From: an uncultured Pseudothermotoga sp.
GTDB lineage: Bacteria; Thermotogota; Thermotogae; Thermotogales; DSM-5069
NCBI GenBank assembly: GCA_937995655.1
Contig: CALKJI010000010.1
Location: 1 to 64,000, forward strand
Reading direction: 5' to 3'
Length of the DNA stretch: 64,000 bases
The notes under the pieces were generated by a model. It saw only the letters and a program-made list of their open reading frames with translations. It searched no databases and was not told where the DNA came from. Of the stretch, positions 37,173-48,599 are shown piece after piece. A program made the translations under genes and the position numbers. Positions within the stretch are counted from its first letter, which is position 1. Each line of letters starts with the position of its first letter.

Positions 37173-40100
37173 TCCTTGATAGTTACGCTTTCTATTTCAA
37201 CAGGCACGATGTTCGAAATTCCATCTACCATTGTGACTCCATGAAGGAGATCGGCACATTCCATAACAACTTTGTTGTGTGTTATTACTATGAACTGTGC
37301 CTTTGTTGAACCATCTTCCAACAGCTTTTTGAATCTTTCTGCATTGAACTCGTCCAGAGAAGCATCGATTTCGTCAAGAACGTAGAATGGACTTGGCTTG
37401 ACTTCAAGCAACGCGAAAAGTAAAGCTATACCAACGAGTGCCTTTTCTCCACCCGAAAGTAGCTGGAGTTTCTGGATTCTCCTGCCGGGTTTCTTGACAG
37501 ATATTTCCACACCTGCCTCGAGAATATCTTTACCGGGTTCGAGTTTTATTTCTCCCTCGCCCCCGGCAAAGAGCAAGGAAATGAAGTGATTGAACTTCGT
37601 GTTCACCTGTTCGTACACATCAAGTAATCTGTTTCTTGCTTCTTCATCTGTTCGCCTTATGAGATCCTTTATCTTTTCTCTTGCTTCTTCTAGGTCCTTT
37701 TTCTGGATCATAAGATCGTTGTACTTGCTTTCAGCTTGGTTATACTCATCTATTGCGAGCAAGTCGACGGGCCCGAGGTACTTTATCTTATTTTGTAGAT
37801 CTTCAAGTTCGATTCTAAGTGATTCCAATCTTTCTGATTCGAGCTCTTCTATCTGAAGGGCTGTTTGTTCGTCTATTTCACCAAGAAATCGTTGTATCTT
37901 GCTTTGAACCTCTTGAATAGATAATTCAAGGTGGTGCAGATACTCTCTGGACTTTTCACGCTCATCCTTTATGATTTGCATACTCTTTTCCAGTTCATTC
38001 AACTGCGAAAGTTTTTGGTCTTTATCACTCCTTTGCATTCTCATTGTTTCAAAGAGATTATCTGTCTCTTTCTTGATAGTTTCCAGTTCACGCTGATTCT
38101 CGAGTAGTATATTCTTCAAACGATCGATTTCCTTTTCCATCTCCTCTAATTGAATTACAAGTTGGGACGACTCTTCATCTAACTTTTGCTTCTGATCCCT
38201 GAGTCTGGTCAACTCTGATTCGTAATGTAATTTTCGCTCCAAGAGACTGGTGACCTCGGCTTTCAGTTGAGAATAATGTGTAGATATCTCCTCGAGCACT
38301 TGTTTTTCACTGGCCAGTTGTTCATCGAAATCTCTCAACTCAGATTCATAAGCCAGGATTTTTTGAGAAAGTTGCTCAAGTTCAGAGAGAATCTTTTCGC
38401 GTCTGATTTGCATTCCTTCAGATTTCATCATGTAATTTTTCTTTAATTGTTCCAATGAATTGATCTCTTTGGAGAGCTCTTCGACGGTTTTACCCAGTTC
38501 TTCAATCATCCTCTTTGTTGAGCTGCCCTCAGCGATGACATCTGTGAGTTCTCTTTCAACTAATCTTTCTTGATTGTTTAATGTCTTAACTTCTTGATCG
38601 ATCTGAGAAAGTTTCTGATGATGTAATTTTTCTACGGAAGATAGTTCTAATCTCTGATTTGCTATCTCACTGAGTCTTAACTTTCTTCTGACAAGTGAAT
38701 CGGTTCTTTCGACCTCAACTTCACCACCTGTTATAGACCCATGTTGACCAATTATCTCGCCATTCAGTGTTGCCATCCGGCATCTGATTTTGTAGCGTTT
38801 CTTAATTTCGACGGCATCCTCAAGTGTTTTGACTATGATATCGTTACCGAACAGATACCCCGGAAGAGTCATGAACTGTTGATTTACTCGAACTATCTGC
38901 GCCGCGTATCCAACGAAACCTGGGTGTTTTTCAATCTCTCTCATACCGCCGAAATGAGATTCTATCAGATCAAGTGGTAGGAAGGTGACACGTCCCACCT
39001 TTTCGGTGTTCAACCATTCGATGACCTTCTTGGCAGTGTTGGCGCTATCAACAACCACATGCTGAACGGCACCACCCAAAAGAACTTCTATAGCTTTAGC
39101 GTATTCAGATGGAAAGCTGATCAAATTGCCAACCACATCGTAGACTCCTGCGAATTCTCCTTCTGTTTTCTTAGCAAAAATAGCTCTGACCGATCTTGTA
39201 TAACCTTCGTAGGTTTGTATTCTGTACTTTATCTTTGCCTCTTCTTCATCAAGATTTCTGAGTGAACGCTTGATGTTGTCAAGCTGTTCAAAGGTTGCTC
39301 TCTTCTCGCTTGAAAGTTCTGAGAGTCTTTCTCTGACGGATTGTAATTCTTTCGCGAGTGCAGCCTCTTTATCACCCGCTGTTTTAAGTTTTTCCAGCAA
39401 TGCGGAGAGTTCCTCTTGAAGACCAGAAAGTCTTTTCGTCTTAAGATCGATCTGTGAATCTATCATTGATGTACGCTTCGATAGATCCTCAAGACCTTCT
39501 TCGATCTTTGAAAGTTCGTTCTCCAGAGTCAGTTTTTCTTTATTTGCAAGGTCACTTTTCTCTTTCAAAGCGAGCAATTGTTTCTCCTTCTCTGAGTATC
39601 TTGAGATAAGTTCATTTCTGTTTTCTTCAACCTTGGCTAACTGGTTTTCTTTGGAAGCAATTTCATCTATCAATGCCTTAAAAATAAGATTGAGTTCCTC
39701 GCTTCTCTTATCAATTATCGTGATTTGCTCTTTGACTGAATCAAGGCGCGTTGTCATCTCGACAAATTTTGTTTCCCTCTCGTTCAATCTTCTTGTGTAC
39801 ACCTCTCTGAGTTCCATTAAAGTGGTTTGGCGTTTCTTGTAATCTTCTAAAAGATTCGTAAAGCTCTCTATCTCCTTGTCAACATCTGCAAACTCTCGCT
39901 TCAGAGTCGACCAACTTGTTTCTACATTCAAAAGTTGTTTTTGAAGATCTTTTATCTTTTCCAGAGTTTGGTGATGCTGCTCCTGAAGATGGCTCAATCT
40001 CTTCAGTTCTTTCTTGAGTACATTGCCATAGTACAGTTTTTTAACATGTTCGAGTCTTGATGAATATTCCTGGTAACGTTCAGCCCTCTTAGCTTTGAGA

Positions 40101-40717
40101 TATAATGATTTTCTTTGCCTGTCCAGTTCGTAGAGTAAATCTTGTAAGCGTGTCAAGTTGGCATTCACAACTTCAAGTCTATTTAATGATTCCTTTTTTC
40201 TTTCACGGTAAAGAAACGTTTCGGCGGCTTCTTCGAGTAACAACCTCAACTCTTCAGCGGAGGCATTCACAATTCTTTCAATTTGTCCTTGACCGGCTAT
40301 AGAGTAAAATTCCTTACCTACGCCTGTGCCAACGAATTTCTCGTGTATGTCTTTCAACCTGACCGTTTCACCGTTCATCATGTACAAATTCTTTCCATCG
40401 TTTGTGAGCATTCGTGAAACGACGATCTTATCGTTACCATTTTCAAAGGTGATTTCTACGTAGGCGCTCGAAGCGGCCGGCACAGCCCCCGACCCTGCAA
40501 AGATAACATCATATTTTTCATCTGCTCTGAGTTGCTTCATGGATTGTTCACCGAAGACCCATCTTATTGCATCCACTATATTCGATTTTCCTCCCCCGTT
40601 TGGTCCAACGATAGCGGTGACTCTGTCTGCGAAGGTTAGTCTCGTTGGCTTGGCGAAGGATTTGAAACCGTGCAGGGTCATGCTCACAAGTTTCATACCC
40701 GCCCCCCTGCCTTTCAT
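37169..40717 (-). CDS. smc: Chromosome segregation protein SMC
   Basis: GPNGGGKSNIVDAIRWVFGEQS; central hinge; LLSGGEKALVGIALLFALLEVKPSPFYVLDEIDASLDE. Confidence 0.96.
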   Translation of the reverse strand: MKGRGAGMKLVSMTLHGFKSFAKPTRLTFADRVTAIVGPNGGGKSNIVDAIRWVFGEQSMKQLRADEKYDVIFAGSGAVPAASSAYVEITFENGNDKIVVSRMLTNDGKNLYMMNGETVRLKDIHEKFVGTGVGKEFYSIAGQGQIERIVNASAEELRLLLEEAAETFLYRERKKESLNRLEVVNANLTRLQDLLYELDRQRKSLYLKAKRAERYQEYSSRLEHVKKLYYGNVLKKELKRLSHLQEQHHQTLEKIKDLQKQLLNVETSWSTLKREFADVDKEIESFTNLLEDYKKRQTTLMELREVYTRRLNERETKFVEMTTRLDSVKEQITIIDKRSEELNLIFKALIDEIASKENQLAKVEENRNELISRYSEKEKQLLALKEKSDLANKEKLTLENELSKIEEGLEDLSKRTSMIDSQIDLKTKRLSGLQEELSALLEKLKTAGDKEAALAKELQSVRERLSELSSEKRATFEQLDNIKRSLRNLDEEEAKIKYRIQTYEGYTRSVRAIFAKKTEGEFAGVYDVVGNLISFPSEYAKAIEVLLGGAVQHVVVDSANTAKKVIEWLNTEKVGRVTFLPLDLIESHFGGMREIEKHPGFVGYAAQIVRVNQQFMTLPGYLFGNDIIVKTLEDAVEIKKRYKIRCRMATLNGEIIGQHGSITGGEVEVERTDSLVRRKLRLSEIANQRLELSSVEKLHHQKLSQIDQEVKTLNNQERLVERELTDVIAEGSSTKRMIEELGKTVEELSKEINSLEQLKKNYMMKSEGMQIRREKILSELEQLSQKILAYESELRDFDEQLASEKQVLEEISTHYSQLKAEVTSLLERKLHYESELTRLRDQKQKLDEESSQLVIQLEEMEKEIDRLKNILLENQRELETIKKETDNLFETMRMQRSDKDQKLSQLNELEKSMQIIKDEREKSREYLHHLELSIQEVQSKIQRFLGEIDEQTALQIEELESERLESLRIELEDLQNKIKYLGPVDLLAIDEYNQAESKYNDLMIQKKDLEEAREKIKDLIRRTDEEARNRLLDVYEQVNTKFNHFISLLFAGGEGEIKLEPGKDILEAGVEISVKKPGRRIQKLQLLSGGEKALVGIALLFALLEVKPSPFYVLDEIDASLDEFNAERFKKLLEDGSTKAQFIVITHNKVVMECADLLHGVTMVDGISNIVPVEIESVTIKE

Positions 40718-41841
40718 GACTTAAAGACCATTTCACCGGAAACGAAGGTTGCAAGAATATTTAGATTTTCATCCAGTGCGACAAGATCTGCCAAGCTACC
40801 TGGTACGATCCTACCTAAGTCAAGGTTGCTTGATCTTGCAGCCGAATATGTAGCCATCATTATAGCATTTCTCGCGTTGATATTCAATTTGAAAACTATA
40901 TTTCTGACTGCTTCATCCAATGTTAAAGTGCTCCCCGCAAGGCTTTGATCTTGCTTAGTTCTTGCAACTTTGTTCTGGACAACAACTTGAAGTTCACCTA
41001 ACCAATACTCTCCATCTTCAAGACCGGTGGCCGCTATGGAATCTGTTACCAGAACAGATCTATAGGGCCCTTTGATATTCATGATCATCATGACCGTAGT
41101 GGGGTGAAGGTGAATCATGTCAGATATAATTTCGCAGAAGACTCGCTTGTCAGTGAGAACAGCACCAACGACACCAGGTTCTCTGTGTGAGAAGGTTCTC
41201 ATGGCGTTGAAAACATGTGTTGCCCTCGTACATCCATTTTCTATTGCAAAAACAGCTTGATCGTATGTTGCATCTGTATGTGCGATCGTTGGTATGATTT
41301 TCTTTTTCTTGAGAAAGTCTATGACCTTTCCAGAGTCTTCCAATTCTGGTGCGATGGCAAATATTCTTACGACATCACCAAATCTTTCAACAAAACGTGA
41401 TAATTCATCAAGGTCTGGCCTTTTCAAGAGATCTTCTTTGTGGGCACCCTTCCTACTTGGATTCAGATAAGGCCCCTCAATATACATGCCAGCCACCCTG
41501 GCACCTTCAGGTTTTAGATTCATAAACTTTTTAACTGTTTCAGCCACCCGCGATATTTTTTCAAAGGTGTCAGATACCGTCGTGGGTAGAAAGGTTGTCA
41601 CACCGTGTTTTGCATAGAAAATGGAGAGCTTCTGAAAATCATCGACCGTTGCGCTCATAATGTCTATCCCGACTGCACCATGGGTATGGCTGTCTATAAA
41701 ACCAGGTGTGATTATGGGAAAATGAAAATCACAGTGAACTCTACATTTTTCAATCTCCTCAACAACGCCGTTTTCTATTCTCAAACACATATCTTGATAT
41801 ATCCTCACTGGTGTGAAAAGCTTTCCGAATCTTATTCTCAT
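40714..41841 (-). CDS. nagA: N-acetylglucosamine-6-phosphate deacetylase
   Basis: PGFIDSHTHGAVGIDIM, YIEGPYLNPSRKGAH, ATHVFNAMRTFSHREPGVVG. Confidence 0.93.
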   Translation of the reverse strand: MRIRFGKLFTPVRIYQDMCLRIENGVVEEIEKCRVHCDFHFPIITPGFIDSHTHGAVGIDIMSATVDDFQKLSIFYAKHGVTTFLPTTVSDTFEKISRVAETVKKFMNLKPEGARVAGMYIEGPYLNPSRKGAHKEDLLKRPDLDELSRFVERFGDVVRIFAIAPELEDSGKVIDFLKKKKIIPTIAHTDATYDQAVFAIENGCTRATHVFNAMRTFSHREPGVVGAVLTDKRVFCEIISDMIHLHPTTVMMIMNIKGPYRSVLVTDSIAATGLEDGEYWLGELQVVVQNKVARTKQDQSLAGSTLTLDEAVRNIVFKLNINARNAIMMATYSAARSSNLDLGRIVPGSLADLVALDENLNILATFVSGEMVFKS

Positions 41842-44651
41842 TGAATCAACCCCTGTACACTGTTTATCAGATCGATAACGCTTTTTATAACAGGTATCAT
41901 ATCCACAACACTCATCAAAGGGTTATCAGGCACAAAGATTACGTCACCTGGTGAAAGATTTGGATTATTTGTGGCTGGCCTACCTTTCAAAGTACCTGAT
42001 AAATCACACAATATGGGCTCACCCGTTGGACCACCTTTAAAGACATAGACCTTTGATGTTACAGCCCTTGTAGTGAAACCACCACATTTCATTACTGCGT
42101 CAAGAACCGTAGAGTACTGGTCTATCTTTACAACTCCTGGCCTCGAGACCTGTCCGAGGACATAGACGACGTTCGCTTCAATGGGTGGTACATATACTAT
42201 ATCTCCCGATCTTACAATTATACTGTTCAGCATCAATGGGTTTGACATATCGATCGATTTGCTATCATTCCCTCTCTTGAGAACTATCTGATTATATGAA
42301 CCCCAACCACTGATGCCACCTGCCAGAGACACAACTTCGAGTAATGTTAACTCTCTGTCTCCAACGTAATAACCGCCTGGTTTGCTGACCATGCCTAAGA
42401 CGTAGACATAATTTTTGAGGTCTTTTTCAAATATTAAGAAGGCACCGTCGACAAGTTCAAGATCTTTCTTACCAAGTTGGAGATCTTTGATCAGCACAGT
42501 CGTTGCTTCGCCTGTTGGAAAGATTACTTGAACAAACTGTGTTTCAGCAGTTAGACTCACCTTTCCCAATATATTTGATAATTTAAATGCTTCACCCTGG
42601 GAAAGTTCTATTTTTTTGTTCAAGACGGCGTCTCCAAAGGTAAAGACATAGTGTGGGGTCTTTTCAGTTACGTATATGAAATCACCATCCTTGAGAACGA
42701 ATTGAATGTCTTTCGACTGGACTTCTTTTGCACTGAACAGATATCTTTCACCAGATGAATATACGATCACTTGATCTGATACAAATAACTGATCTGCATC
42801 GGTGATCAATCCTCCACACCTTGCTATTGCCTTTTTGAGTGTTGCTTCTTCGTTCACTTCGAAGACAACTTGGCCTGGTATTCTCACCTTACCGAGTATG
42901 GTTACTTTGATTGGTTTTTTGATGGTTATCTTGTAGATCTCTCCTGAGTTCAAGTGAATGTCCTGATCAAACTGAATCGTTCTTTCCTGATCATTTTCAA
43001 TTTTTGTGATGTTTTCTATATAAGAGGTCTGAAGATTCACTTTCGATAAAGCTCTTGTTAGGGTGAACTCTTCATCTGTACTGAAAGAGACAAATGCTGA
43101 CAGGTCTCCAACAAAATAGACATACCTGCCTTGCCTTGGTATAAAGATGATTGTGCTTTCGTTTTCGAGGTCTGTGTCGACAGCTGAATTGATCACATCT
43201 TCTATTTTGTACTGTGTAGTTTTCTGTTGTTGTACCAACCGGACAGATTCAAATGTTCTGTTATCTACTTGACCTATCTTTTTAATGATCGTCGAAAGTT
43301 TCCTTGGTTCTTCTGGTTCAAGAGTCATTTTTCCAGAAACTGAAAGGTTTCCAACAACATACACGTAAAAATCTTCGTACTCTACCCTGATGAGGTCTCC
43401 TGTTGTCAAATCGAAATCCTTGTTCTTTAGATCCTTTGGAGAGATTTCAAACACCTGGGTACCTCGGTAAACCTTTATTGTTCCTCCCTTTTCAACTTGA
43501 TCAGAGACGTAACCGCCAACTTTGGGTAACAGGATGCTCATCTTCATTTGTTCCTCTGGCTGAAAATCAACCCTGCCTGGATTCCGCACCTTGCCAATGA
43601 CATGTACAAATCTTTCGGGCTTTTTCAAAACATTAACATAACTACCCATCGATAAGGGAACGTCGTCATCGCTGAGTAAAATCGTTGGTAGGTACTCTTT
43701 TTGATCACCATTTTGAGTAACGAGAATCTTATCAACATACTTGATCTCATTAGCCACTCCGCCTGCTTTTGCTATCAACCTTTTTAGTGTGAGTGGTTCA
43801 TCTTTCAAAAAATCATATACACCAGGTTTAGCCACAAGACCAACAATATATGCATACCTTTGTTCGATCTTCGGTACATAGATTTGATCTCCGGGGTTGA
43901 GTTCAATATCAGATACCTTACCGGTCAAGATCTGCTCCAAATTTATTATTTGAACCATACCACTCCTTGTTAAGTAAACATTTTGAGGATCGCCGACGTC
44001 TGTGACAATTCCACCCGCCAAGGAGATTGCAGCAGTCAGTGTGATACCTTTTGTATAGGAGAAGGATGATGGATTTCTAACAGCCCCAAGGATTTTGATA
44101 TGTCCAAGTAGACTTTTCTGGGGTATGTAGATCATGTCATTTTCATGTACAAGAACGTCGGTGTCTAACTTGCCCTCATAAAAAGGTAAAAGGTCAACCA
44201 GAAAACTTTCCCTACCACGTATGATTCTTATGTTTTCTAAATCTATCACTTCAATACCCTGTCTTCCATTTTTTTCACCCACGATAGATATTATCTGGCT
44301 TAATGTAGTTGGTTTTATACCTATGTCTATTCTTGTATTCACTATACCTTGTACATAAACATATCTTGGTGCATAGGACAACAAAGAAACACTCACAACA
44401 GGATTTGGTATGAGCTTTCTCATTTTTTCATTGACGATTTTTTCAAGTTCACTCAGTGTCATTCCTTCTACCTTTATTCTTCCAATACCCACATAGGAGA
44501 TGAATCCATCGCTGTCAACTATACAGTCTCTGGTCATCTCTGCGTATCCGAAAACCTCGATTCTGAGAGTATCGCCGACCCTTAACGTATAGTTGGCAAA
44601 GATTAAACTTACCAGTGAAAGCAAGATTATCAGCGAAGCGATTTTTCTCAT
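41838..44651 (-). CDS. Polysaccharide export-like protein with about ten SLBB-like units
   Basis: Signal peptide, YTLRVGDTLRIEVFGY export domain, then repeated (Y/V)xYVxGxVxxPG units; 937 aa. Confidence 0.88.
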   Translation of the reverse strand: MRKIASLIILLSLVSLIFANYTLRVGDTLRIEVFGYAEMTRDCIVDSDGFISYVGIGRIKVEGMTLSELEKIVNEKMRKLIPNPVVSVSLLSYAPRYVYVQGIVNTRIDIGIKPTTLSQIISIVGEKNGRQGIEVIDLENIRIIRGRESFLVDLLPFYEGKLDTDVLVHENDMIYIPQKSLLGHIKILGAVRNPSSFSYTKGITLTAAISLAGGIVTDVGDPQNVYLTRSGMVQIINLEQILTGKVSDIELNPGDQIYVPKIEQRYAYIVGLVAKPGVYDFLKDEPLTLKRLIAKAGGVANEIKYVDKILVTQNGDQKEYLPTILLSDDDVPLSMGSYVNVLKKPERFVHVIGKVRNPGRVDFQPEEQMKMSILLPKVGGYVSDQVEKGGTIKVYRGTQVFEISPKDLKNKDFDLTTGDLIRVEYEDFYVYVVGNLSVSGKMTLEPEEPRKLSTIIKKIGQVDNRTFESVRLVQQQKTTQYKIEDVINSAVDTDLENESTIIFIPRQGRYVYFVGDLSAFVSFSTDEEFTLTRALSKVNLQTSYIENITKIENDQERTIQFDQDIHLNSGEIYKITIKKPIKVTILGKVRIPGQVVFEVNEEATLKKAIARCGGLITDADQLFVSDQVIVYSSGERYLFSAKEVQSKDIQFVLKDGDFIYVTEKTPHYVFTFGDAVLNKKIELSQGEAFKLSNILGKVSLTAETQFVQVIFPTGEATTVLIKDLQLGKKDLELVDGAFLIFEKDLKNYVYVLGMVSKPGGYYVGDRELTLLEVVSLAGGISGWGSYNQIVLKRGNDSKSIDMSNPLMLNSIIVRSGDIVYVPPIEANVVYVLGQVSRPGVVKIDQYSTVLDAVMKCGGFTTRAVTSKVYVFKGGPTGEPILCDLSGTLKGRPATNNPNLSPGDVIFVPDNPLMSVVDMIPVIKSVIDLINSVQGLIQ

Positions 44652-44742
44652 CTTATCACCTCGTCTTTTTTCTATCCCCTTTTATAATAACACTCAACAA
44701 GAAAATATGGTAATATTTAAAAAAGCACTGCGGAGGTGAGTT

Positions 44743-46671
44743 TTGATGTCCTTCAAAGTAAAAATAAAGAATGGTGAGGAATTTGTTTTTCATCAACCAG
44801 TTTATGTTTCTGAACTTTCGAAGGAGTTGTCTAAAGGTGCCATCGCTGCCCTTTTCAACGATCAATTGATTGACCTTAGATCAAAGATCGGTGAAGACGG
44901 TGAGGTTGAATTCATAAAGATTGATCACGAACTTGCCCCTCAGGTTTACAGACATACTCTTTCACATGTCATGGCCCAGGCCGTGATGAAAATATATGGC
45001 AAAGACAATGTCCGGCTTGGTATTGGACCAACAATTGAAAATGGATTTTATTATGATTTTGAGATTCTCAACGGAAAGATTACAGAAGAAGATCTGCCAA
45101 GAATAGAAGAGGAGATGAGGAAGATTGTAGATCAGGACATCGAGATCGAGAGAATCGAAATGAACAAAGATGAGGCAATTTCTTTGATGAAGGAGAAAGG
45201 ACAAATTTATAAGATAGAACTCTTAGAGGATCTTAAAGAAGATAAGGTCACTCTTTTCAAACAAGGGGATTTTATAGATCTCTGTAGAGGCCCTCATTTA
45301 CCATCAACTGGAATCGTCAGGCATTTTAAGCTGCTTTCCATCTCGGGTGCCTATTGGAGAGGCGACGAAAAAAGATCGATGCTTCAAAGGATTTACGGTA
45401 CAGCATTCGCCAATAGAGATGAATTGGAGAAATATTTGAACTTTTTAGAAGAAGCTAAGAAAAGAGATCACAGAAAACTTGGCCCGGCGCTTGGTATTTT
45501 CTTCATCGATTTTGATGTTGCTGCTGGAATGCCGATATTTATGCCCAATGGAGCTACGATCCTTCAGGAACTTATGCATTTTTCAAGACAACTGCATCGA
45601 GAATTTGGCTATGAAGAAGTCATGACTCCACTTGTCATGAGTGAAAAACTTTGGAGGATGTCTGGTCACTGGGATCATTATAAAGAAAACATGTATTTCA
45701 CAAGTAAAGAAGATCAACAGTTTGCCATCAAACCTATGAACTGTCCGGGGCACATCTTGATATACAAGAACAGAACAGTGTCCTACAAGGACTTGCCACT
45801 GAGATTTTTCGAGTTTGGTAGAGTACATAGATACGAGAGAAGCGGTGTACTACACGGATTGTTCAGGGTCAGGAGTTTTACTCAAGATGATGCCCATATA
45901 TTCTGTCGAACAGATCAGATAGAACAAGAAATAGCTGGTGTCATAAACTTCGTTCACAGAATCTATTCACCCTTTGGTTTTGAGTACACAGCGGAGCTGA
46001 GTACGATGCCTGAGAATCACATGGGAGATGTTGAGACATGGCAAAAGGCTACTGAGGCTTTGAGAAGCGCAATGGATTCCGTTGGTTTGAAATATGTTGT
46101 CAAAGAAGGTGAAGGTGCGTTTTATGGTCCCAAGATAGATTTCCATATTAGAGATTCTATAGGTCGTACGTGGCAATGTGCCACTATACAGCTTGATTTT
46201 CTGATGCCTCAGAGATTTGAACTTGTTTACACAGATTACAATGGAGGTTATCGCCAACCTGTTATGATACACAGAGCAATCTATGGTAGTCTCGAGCGAT
46301 TCTTGGGCATATTGATCGAACACTATGCTGGTGCATTTCCTACATGGTTGGCACCCGTTCAGGTAATGGTCATACCGATCTCTGATAGGCATCATTCATA
46401 TGCCCAGAGTGTTAAGGATATCTTAGTTCAGAATGGTATTAGAGGACAAGTTGATCTCAGACGGGAGACACTTGGCTATAAAATAAGAGATGCCCAATCT
46501 ATGAAAATTCCTTATATGTTTATCGTTGGTGACAAAGAACAAACGACAAATACAGTGTCTGTAAGAACCAGAAGGGGTAATGAATTTGCCACAAAACCTA
46601 TAGACCATGTTGTTGGCATAGTTCTAAAGGAAATAAGGACCCGTTCATTGAAAAATTTAATGGAGGAGTGA
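44743..46671 (+). CDS. thrS: Threonyl-tRNA synthetase
   Basis: [46 protein letters not shown]-terminal anticodon domain. Confidence 0.97.
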   Translation: MMSFKVKIKNGEEFVFHQPVYVSELSKELSKGAIAALFNDQLIDLRSKIGEDGEVEFIKIDHELAPQVYRHTLSHVMAQAVMKIYGKDNVRLGIGPTIENGFYYDFEILNGKITEEDLPRIEEEMRKIVDQDIEIERIEMNKDEAISLMKEKGQIYKIELLEDLKEDKVTLFKQGDFIDLCRGPHLPSTGIVRHFKLLSISGAYWRGDEKRSMLQRIYGTAFANRDELEKYLNFLEEAKKRDHRKLGPALGIFFIDFDVAAGMPIFMPNGATILQELMHFSRQLHREFGYEEVMTPLVMSEKLWRMSGHWDHYKENMYFTSKEDQQFAIKPMNCPGHILIYKNRTVSYKDLPLRFFEFGRVHRYERSGVLHGLFRVRSFTQDDAHIFCRTDQIEQEIAGVINFVHRIYSPFGFEYTAELSTMPENHMGDVETWQKATEALRSAMDSVGLKYVVKEGEGAFYGPKIDFHIRDSIGRTWQCATIQLDFLMPQRFELVYTDYNGGYRQPVMIHRAIYGSLERFLGILIEHYAGAFPTWLAPVQVMVIPISDRHHSYAQSVKDILVQNGIRGQVDLRRETLGYKIRDAQSMKIPYMFIVGDKEQTTNTVSVRTRRGNEFATKPIDHVVGIVLKEIRTRSLKNLMEE

Positions 46672-46673
46672 AA

Positions 46674-47540
46674 GTGACGCTAGAGGTTGTTGGTAAGGTC
46701 GATGATAGGATAGTAGACTTTTTTAAGAAGATGGAACAGGTTGAGGAGAGCGATTCTTCTCAACTTGTCTTGTCAGATTCCTTTGAACAATCCAGATCTT
46801 TGCAACTAGTTTTTAAAGAGGATACCGCCCAGCTATACGATCAAGGTAAACTGATCGCTTCATTCAAGTGGGCAAGTGAGTATTACCAAGCCATTTGGGC
46901 TTTTGCAAAAGCCTACTCTGACAGAGATGGCATGAGATCAGCGCTGACTAGTACAAAATGGGCACGGCGAGTTGTGAGTGGCATTCTCCAAGCAATGGTA
47001 GTACTCATGGAGGTGGAAGATAAAACTGGCTTCAGCCACTCTCAAAGGGTCACAAAACTCGCAGAAAAGTTAGGTTTGAAACTTGGTTTTTCTCAAAAAG
47101 AACTGCAACTTTTAGTTGAAGCCAGTATGTTGCACGATGTTGGGAAGATAGGTATCGAACAGTTGATGATGTATACACCCACAAGGATTAGATTTCTTGA
47201 AGATATGCCAAGGGATCACACAGTCATGGGATCTATATATCTGTCAACTATTGAATTCCTTTGGGATCTTGTGCCAGCAGTGAGGTCCCATCATGAAAGA
47301 TGGGATGGCAAAGGCTACCCTGACGGATTGAAGGGAGAAGAGATTCCTCTTCTTGCGAGAATAATAGCCATTTGCGATTACTATGATGAATTAACCCATT
47401 TTGTTACCTCTGAATGGGGCATCGGTCCCAAGAAAAAGGATGAGGCTTTGAAAATGGTACAGGATCAAAGTGAAAAGATGTTCGATCCAAGGCTGGTGGA
47501 ACTTTTTGTAAAGATTGTGGAATCAGACCAAGGTATCTAG
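46674..47540 (+). CDS. HD-GYP domain protein
   Basis: FSHSQRVTKLAEKLG, LHDVGKIGIEQL, HHERWDGKGYPDGLKGEEIPLLARIIAICDYYDEL. Confidence 0.92.
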   Translation: MTLEVVGKVDDRIVDFFKKMEQVEESDSSQLVLSDSFEQSRSLQLVFKEDTAQLYDQGKLIASFKWASEYYQAIWAFAKAYSDRDGMRSALTSTKWARRVVSGILQAMVVLMEVEDKTGFSHSQRVTKLAEKLGLKLGFSQKELQLLVEASMLHDVGKIGIEQLMMYTPTRIRFLEDMPRDHTVMGSIYLSTIEFLWDLVPAVRSHHERWDGKGYPDGLKGEEIPLLARIIAICDYYDELTHFVTSEWGIGPKKKDEALKMVQDQSEKMFDPRLVELFVKIVESDQGI

Positions 47541-48005
47541 AAATATTCCAAGAGGCATTAAAAGGTCTCTCAGTAACTGTGCAGGCATATTCAAGATCAT
47601 TTTCAACAGAGCAAGCTGTTGTTCTAATCTTTCTCTTTCTTCTTCACTTAATGCTGAACTCAGTTTGGCTTCGAGCTTTTGAATTTGATCTTGAATCTGA
47701 TTTTTGTAACTACTGTCAACACTTTTTTGTGCACCTTGTTCTGAAGGATAATATATCCAAGCCGTAGTTTTACCAGCTATTGCCGCAAGGAAAGATCCGC
47801 GTTTTCTTAAATCGAGTGTTATTCCCCCTTGAATAATCACTCCGCCATTTCTTTCAGCTTCTCTCTTGAAGGCAAGCCAGTTACTTATTTCTTGAGAAAG
47901 CACACGCAAAATACTTCGGCTTGCTGGAGCCGAATGAGACAATCCCGGTTCACCAGGATCGAGTCTGTAGCCCAAAATTGGATTCAGTAAACCTTCAACT
48001 GCCAT
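47523..48005 (-). CDS. Hypothetical protein with coiled-coil segment
   Basis: 160 aa; ends antisense to the last codons of the HD-GYP gene; family not recognised. Confidence 0.55.
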   Translation of the reverse strand: MAVEGLLNPILGYRLDPGEPGLSHSAPASRSILRVLSQEISNWLAFKREAERNGGVIIQGGITLDLRKRGSFLAAIAGKTTAWIYYPSEQGAQKSVDSSYKNQIQDQIQKLEAKLSSALSEEERERLEQQLALLKMILNMPAQLLRDLLMPLGIFLDTLV

Positions 48006-48008
48006 AAA

Positions 48009-48599
48009 CTATGCCCTCTTTGACAGTTTTTTCAATGCCTCCTTCACTATTTGCTCTGTACTCATTTTTTCTCTGTGCACAGACCTTGCTACATCCATCG
48101 ATTCACTCTTTGAAAAACCAAGCGCTACAAGCACTTCGACTGCTTCAAATAGTTCCGATGAATAAGTGCTTTTGATTTCGAAATCCTCGTTTTTCAATTC
48201 TGCTACCAATCTTTCTGCCGTCTTTCTTCCAATTCCTTGGACCTGAGAAAGTCTTTCTACATTTTGACTGATGATCAAGTGCACAAATTCCTCTGGCTCT
48301 AAGGACCCAACTATTTTTAAGGCGGTCTTTGGGCCAACCTTGGATACCTTCAGGATTTTTTCAAAGACTATTAATTTTTCTTTTGTCGAAAAACCGTATA
48401 GCACAACTTCATTTTGATTTAACTCAAGATGAGTGTGAAGTTCAATCTCATTCCCTGAAACAGCCTTTTCGATGGTTGAGATATCGCAAAGAACCCGTAT
48501 GATGAAATCCCCAATTTGTAATAGTAAGCCGTTTGACTCCTTGGCATGTACTTTTCCTCTTACAGCTACGAGCAAGTTCATCATCTCACGATGGACCAT
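48009..48599 (-). CDS. ruvA: Holliday junction branch migration protein RuvA
   Basis: VRGKVHAKESNGLLLQIGDFIIRV; GPKTALKIVGSLEPEEF; QGIGRKTAERLVAELK. Confidence 0.9.
   Translation of the reverse strand: MVHREMMNLLVAVRGKVHAKESNGLLLQIGDFIIRVLCDISTIEKAVSGNEIELHTHLELNQNEVVLYGFSTKEKLIVFEKILKVSKVGPKTALKIVGSLEPEEFVHLIISQNVERLSQVQGIGRKTAERLVAELKNEDFEIKSTYSSELFEAVEVLVALGFSKSESMDVARSVHREKMSTEQIVKEALKKLSKRA

Noticed and set aside
44652-44742. Possible T-box leader for thrS
   Set aside because: Only about 90 nt between divergent genes, too short, and no T-box motif seen
45967-46395. 142-aa antisense ORF in thrS
   Set aside because: Shadow frame opposite a highly conserved synthetase
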